Translations under genes and position numbers: made by a program
The notes under the pieces: model-generated
Told to the model about the DNA's origin: nothing
The model's database searches: none
The model's input: the letters and a program-made list of their open reading frames with translations, nothing else
Part shown: piece by piece, positions 59,101 through 64,000 of the stretch
Position numbering within the stretch: position 1 is the stretch's first letter
How the letters are laid out: every line of letters begins with the position of its first letter
Assembly: GCA_000310025.1 (NCBI GenBank)
Contig: FN649733.1
Location: 49,147 to 113,146 of the forward strand
Reading direction: 5' to 3'
Length of the DNA stretch: 64,000 bases
From: Ectocarpus siliculosus
Lineage: Eukaryota > Sar > Phaeophyceae > Ectocarpales > Ectocarpaceae

Positions 59101-62100
59101 TTGAGAAAACGTGATGGCACGGCACGACACGACACGACACGACAGCGTCAGGATGGCGATGACGCCTGCCGGGAGTCTTCCCCCGTAAATATGAATGCGA
59201 GCGGAAGAGCGCTGTTCGCAAGGTGCCACTCCCTGTATACTGCAATTCTTGCTATTGGATATTATACTTGTAGTGCTATTGGATAGGGTGTGTGATGTGT
59301 GATGTCATGTGATGTCATGTGTTGTGGCGTGGACGTCTCGCTTACCGTGCGTTGTAGCCGACTTGATCGTCGACGGACGTGATGTCGTCCATGGTGACCT
59401 TGATCCGCTGCACCGGGAAGAGACGTTGAGCCAGGCCGACCCACACGGCGATGGCCAGGAAAAACTCTGCCGAGAAGAACAGCCACCACCAGTACAGCTT
59501 CCAAGACATGTAATCCCAACGGCCGACCGTGGGCGGGAAGGTGCTCGTGTACCGCCACTGAAATGACAAGACATGACAGAGGAAGCGGATCGGCGATAGC
59601 AAGCACGACAGAGACACACAACGCATCAGACGTGAACATGTGTGCATAGCAGCTATGGTAGGTACAGCAGTAGCCGCACCGGCGCCAGCCGTGGAGTACA
59701 GAACCACCCACGCCAGTTGATACTGGTAAGTGTGGGTCAACAGATGGCCTCTTGACAGTATCACATCAGTCGACTTGGAGAGAGGTCATGCGAGGCCACT
59801 GAGGTGCAAGGTTTACGAGGTGCAGTCCGGTGCCTTCGACAAGCAAAATGCAACACAAGAACGGAAACATGTTGGCACACCACTACAAGCGCTTCACCAA
59901 TGCGTGCGCAGCCCTACGCACCACGTTTCACGAGACGCTTTGCAACACGGCACATCATCCAACAACGGTGGAATGCAGGTAAGGTTGGGCGAGGCCATGA
60001 TAGGGTATGCGATTACCTGCGGTGGCAGCCTCATGCACGAGAAGCAACGCTCCTACATACGAGTACATACGCCATTACCGTGTACGTATCATAACTCACG
60101 TGCAGGTAAAGAACGCCCAGGCCAGCGTTAGCGACGGCGAGAACCCGGACCAGGTGGGCCGACGGGAAGAGCCTCTTTTCCTAAAGTTTCGTCACGAGGG
60201 TGTGTGTGGAACACAAAAACACGGGGTGGCGCGGGAAAAAAAAACAGACGACTCAGCCATCGATAGTAACATAAATTGTGAGCTGCATGTTTTGGTGGGT
60301 GCGACTCGTTCAAACCTGAAGAGACCAATCTGCAATTGGTGCTGTCCGATACTGTAACACTCGACGAATGAGACCGACAGAAACAAAGCACACTGGACAG
60401 GGTTCCACCAACTCCTTTTAGGCGCGATGGGATTGGCCGCCGCAAGACGGGCAAGGCAACCAACAAACCACTGCCAAACGCCAGCACGCGAGAAGAGAAA
60501 CAAGGGGGGTACACCATACCGCTATGGTCCCGATACGACGGTGTAGCGAAAAGCAAAAACAACAGGGCAGCGGGACGTCGCACTATTGAGTGTGGGAATA
60601 CGTAGTTTAGTATAGGTAGCCAAATCAAGTCATAAGTGATAATAACCGCGGTATTTCAGGACCCGCGACCTCCGTGTAACGTAGCGTACCTGCGGGTTGG
60701 CGCAGTAGACCCGGTCGAAGAAGAGGTTCGAGTCTTGGTCATCATCCTCCATGCCCGAGGCCCTCTTGAAGGACCCCATCCTCGACCCCGTCATGAAACG
60801 CCGGACAGAGAAGCGGCTGCCCACACTGGAAGGGGCACGCTGCCAGGGGCCCGGTTGGGGGGTACCGGGGGTTTGAAGCCCGGAGACCTCTGACTGCCTA
60901 CTAGGGCTGCTTCTGCTTCGTCGCGTAGGGTTGGGTTGGGTGGTTTGTGGTACGAGGTGTGAGCATGTGTGTTGAGGAACGGGACAGACAGCCAAACATC
61001 CAACGAGTTCATGAAAGGAGAAAGGAGCAGCCGATACAGAAGTAGTCAATAGTCAGCACGTTACGGCTTGAACGGAAACTGTCTTTGTAGGGCCTGTTGC
61101 CCACAGGGGAGGTACAGCAGCATCACTGGACGTTTCATCTGCGGATAAGGGAAGAAATCGCATTGGCCATTGGGCCTTGGCGTTGTGAAAAGAGGAACGG
61201 TCGTATTCGACAGACAGATGTACGCTTCTTGAAGGTCGCTCAAGGTAACCTCCATGCGACTGCTGTAACCCCCTTGCTTGCTACAACCAGGAGGAGGCTG
61301 ATAGTGGTACAGCAGTACAGTAGCTCGGCCCGAGCGGCGAGTGCGATTCGCGTCGTTGCAATTATGCATACAATTATCCTTCGGTGCGTGTTGTTGACGG
61401 GTACACCAGAGACGTACATCACGGTGCACCAGATAGACACTACACAAGTCTGACAAGGTTGTTCTATTGGTCCTCCCATCACATTTTGGAACGCGGATCT
61501 TTTCCCGCCAAGATCAGGTATCTCTTCATGCACGCCATTGCGAAATGAGGGAATCTTCGTCGACAGACGGATGGATACAAGGGCGATCTCCACATCTCCG
61601 AATCTCTACGTATATATAAACAGGGCACGAAGAACTGTTCCGCATCATCGACCTCTGGTAGGGTAATTGAATTCAAAAACCAAATACATATAAAAATCGA
61701 GATTTGACTCGTCGAAGACAACAACGAATCCTCGTTTTCCAGCAGAGAGCCCATATTTGATATCCCGACTTGAAAAGTAAGGCCCAGCGGGCCTTCTTTA
61801 TGGCCAGGATTTCAAATAGGTTCTCGTCATCTCGGCCAACCGAGCGAGTTTTGCTTTTTCGCGACTTTGATCTTTTAGAACCCCGTTTGTACTGGGCCTA
61901 GTCTCCTCTCAACCTGCTCACCAAGCCGTATGTTATGATAGAACAGCGCTACTTGCTACATATGCATACGAGGACAGGAGAGAGAGAGACAAACACACAC
62001 GATCTACATACTAATAACATACAATATACAAGTACATACCCCTTCTGGTGGTGGCTGGGGAAGTTCAGTCGTCCGAGATGTCTGCCCAGCATGGTGCCTG

Positions 62101-62218
62101 GAGACGCCGCCACGGATCCCTCTCCGAGCATGCTCTCCTCCCTGCTCTGGAGGTAGCTCCGTGGGGGCTCGTCAGGGTCAAACCTGTTGCAGTGTGCCGC
62201 GCATCGCAACGTGCCCAT
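53122..62218 (-). CDS. cellulose synthase-like glycosyltransferase, family GT2
   Basis: Fifteen exons join in frame: 62218-62040, 60897-60690, 60180-60100, 59557-59346, 59081-58856, 58430-58317, 57964-57727, 57381-57240, 56827-56638, 56382-56092, 55611-55316, 55009-54850, 54481-54346, 53741-53617, 53187-53122; 887 residues. It should make a beta-glucan or related cell-wall polymer from a nucleotide sugar at the plasma membrane. Order: cytosolic N-terminus, two membrane segments (about 135-205), a GT2 catalytic domain with VIVLDEK (D271), PKAGNMNAA, VVVNDARH (D493), FVQTPQRF, IEDTHTS (D617) and QVLRW (657-661), then about six membrane segments. D,D,D,QxxRW is complete, but the usual DxD reads D-A-R. 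The start is uncertain: ATG 62218 is in frame, yet an acceptor at 62184 would imply upstream exons. The last exon adds only a membrane helix (LFLWVFLGFSAVVLTNVF). Confidence 0.92.
54821..54844. repeat. (GTTC)n microsatellite
   Basis: Six GTTC units on +, in an intron of the cellulose synthase-like gene, ending a few bases beside the donor of the exon 55009-54850. Confidence 0.9.
55785..55990. repeat. direct repeat, two copies about 116 bp apart
   Basis: CATTTCACCCGT, CAGACGGGAAAAC, CCGGCCGCTGTGTTT and ACCGTCCCGT occur in the same order at 55785-55876 and 55901-55990, with substitutions and small indels. Lies in the intron between exons 10 and 11 of the cellulose synthase-like gene. Confidence 0.9.
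61519..61570 (+). repeat. dispersed repeat, copy B
   Basis: Carries TCTCTTC, CACGCCATTG, AGGGAATC and TCGTCGACAGACG in the same order as 18519-18569. A weaker third trace (AAAAGAGGAACGGTCGTATT, then CGACAGACAG) lies at 61188-61218. In the first intron of the cellulose synthase-like gene. Confidence 0.6.
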
Positions 62219-64000
62219 CGTGTCCAATTTGTGTTGCTTGCGTTGTGCTATTCAATCTTCCTGCCATCATCAAATACTGCCGTAACCTGCCGCCAATAGT
62301 CAATGGTATAACAATACCCCGGTCGCCGAGTAGCAACATATGAAGGGAAGGCTGATCGGTCGGAGAATCTATCTACAATATCATCATTGGATGAGATCAG
62401 AGGGGCGAGAAGTACGCACTACGTAGAATATAGCACAAACAAACTATTGTGCCTTGTACTTAGAATAATGTAACATGTACGTCCGGAATCGTCATCCGTC
62501 ACACATCCAAAACATACCATGGTGGCGTGAAACAGAAGAGACTCCAATCCAACAAGATAGAACGCAGCCCCGCAAAAAAACCATAAAAACCGAGGTGGCT
62601 CTGACAAACAAACAACACCCCAAAGATAACGTGGAGCAGTCCTTCCAACGGATTGTTGCTCACGATACGCAGGGAAAACTGAACAATAGTTATTGACGGA
62701 ACGACGGCCCACAGAAAAAGCGCTGACTCTGTAACCAACTGCTGTATAACCCTGCCTGAGGAGCGTCCGTCTCCACCGGACATTTGAATACGCAAGCTGT
62801 GATCATGTAAAAAACGCTCCGATTTACGATTTCAGTTAAGACACAACATGTTCAACATCCACGCAATCGTCGTACAAATCATTCGACCGCCCAACCAAAC
62901 CACTACCCAGCTCAAAAGCAAGCAATACGCGCAGACACTGCTATGGTAAATAGATCCATTATTATAGAACAGAGAGAGATTCGCAAGGGCCCCAGAAAGC
63001 AGTCGTCTCGTCGCGATCGGCTTGTCAGACAAATAAATCCAACGCAATGATACTAAACAAGAAATGAAAGTATGCCACTGCCGAACCCGTGGGTAGAGCT
63101 AGGCCCGTTAATAAAGCAAATACAACGAACGCCCCCGACACAACCCATTCTCTGCTGCTGTAGCTGTAACAGACCATGACTTCTTTTGACGCCTACGAAA
63201 CATTATTAATAGCCGCTAGCCGACTTTCGGTACATGCTATCGTGCTGCTACACGATAGTATTACCATAACTCCTTTTGACGCCTATGAAACAATATTAAC
63301 AGCCGAGTTCCGGTACTGCAACGAAGTATTGTAGGTACACGAAATTACGTGTCCTGGGAAGCAAACTTGACGTTCGGGACAACGAAAATGTACAATTTAC
63401 CAACGCTTTCTGCTTTGTAACATCGCACATCCTGAGAGGTAATGTAATGTCCGAAGCTATGTATTTATTATAGTAGAAATCCAGGGTTCGGCTAAGAACC
63501 TTCCCACATCGTCATGTATCCGTCCTCTGCTTCAAGTACAATGTCCGAAATCTATTTATACCGGCGGGACGTCTGTCTACGGTTGGCAGCCAGCTGCCTG
63601 GTCGGAATACAACACAGCAATAACCAACATGCTATTTGTACACTTTCTTCCTTCCCAACCAAATTCCTCAGCAACCTACAGGGATCATTTCTAGGCTACG
63701 CACCAAGAATGAGGCATTTTCCGGCAAGGCCACCAAAAAGCATCTATGCATACTGATGCATAACATGGATACGACACAAAAACAAGGTATAGGTACATTT
63801 GTAGATAGTACAGGAGCAGACATCCCGCCAAGGTGTGTATTCTACCTCTCGGAAGTGCGCATGCATACAAACGTTGTCAATGCATACATACGACGTCTGT
63901 ACACAGCTGTATACCGGAGAAGTACTTGTATGGAAAAACGTACACGAAAAACAAAGCACTGGCCATTCATAACATTTTTCTACTGCTGTTATGGTATGTG
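62219..64000. other. region upstream of the cellulose synthase-like gene
   Basis: Should contain the promoter or missing first exons of the minus-strand gene. I found no exon with a clear start and matching phase. A near repeat CCTTTTGACGCCTA.GAAAC occurs at about 63182 and 63271. TATGCATA lies at 63743. Confidence 0.4.

Overview
This is nuclear eukaryotic DNA, most probably from a brown alga of the Ectocarpus type. The evidence is intron-dense genes with long introns, a radical-SAM lipoyl synthase and a second protein that both carry a heterokont plastid presequence (signal peptide ending at an A/G|F junction), a stramenopile-style bZIP-PAS factor, an oomycete/brown-algal-style cellulose synthase-like enzyme, and SAS-6 (a flagellate lineage). 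The species is an inference. The window has two 100-N gaps bordered by homopolymer runs and noisy sequence.

Layout: 0.1-7.2 kb (+) holds a large low-complexity protein with a C-terminal WW domain, 5' incomplete. 9.6-13.6 kb (-) is a bZIP-PAS transcription factor whose intron contains the first gap. 14.5-17.7 kb (+) is plastid lipoyl synthase with a Ty1/copia protease relic in intron 1. 19.9-22.2 kb (+) encodes a protein with a degenerate response-regulator receiver fold. 23.4-24.0 kb (-) and 25.4-26.1 kb (-) are two unrecognised small genes, the second with a lysine-rich middle. 27.4-31.1 kb (-) is thymidylate kinase, head-to-head with the centriole cartwheel protein SAS-6 at 31.6-35.9 kb (+). 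After the second gap, 37.7-49.5 kb (+) is a 12-exon gene for a plastid-targeted protein with two NTF2/SnoaL-like modules, a Lys-Pro-Ala-rich linker and a conserved-looking tail. 53.1-62.2 kb (-) is a 15-exon GT2 cellulose synthase-like gene.

Exon models were built by hand by joining splice sites that keep the reading frame. Lipoyl synthase, thymidylate kinase, SAS-6, the tandem NTF2-like protein and the cellulose synthase-like gene are phase-consistent across all exons, which is strong internal support. The WW gene is also in frame throughout, with one weak exon.

The genes do not form one pathway. The most suggestive arrangement is the shared promoter region of thymidylate kinase and SAS-6, both expected to be needed around S phase. 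The least described element is the tandem NTF2-like plastid protein. Introns and spacers carry a short inverted-repeat transposon family (three copies), tandem duplications, microsatellites, and a striking excess of the palindrome TATGCATA.
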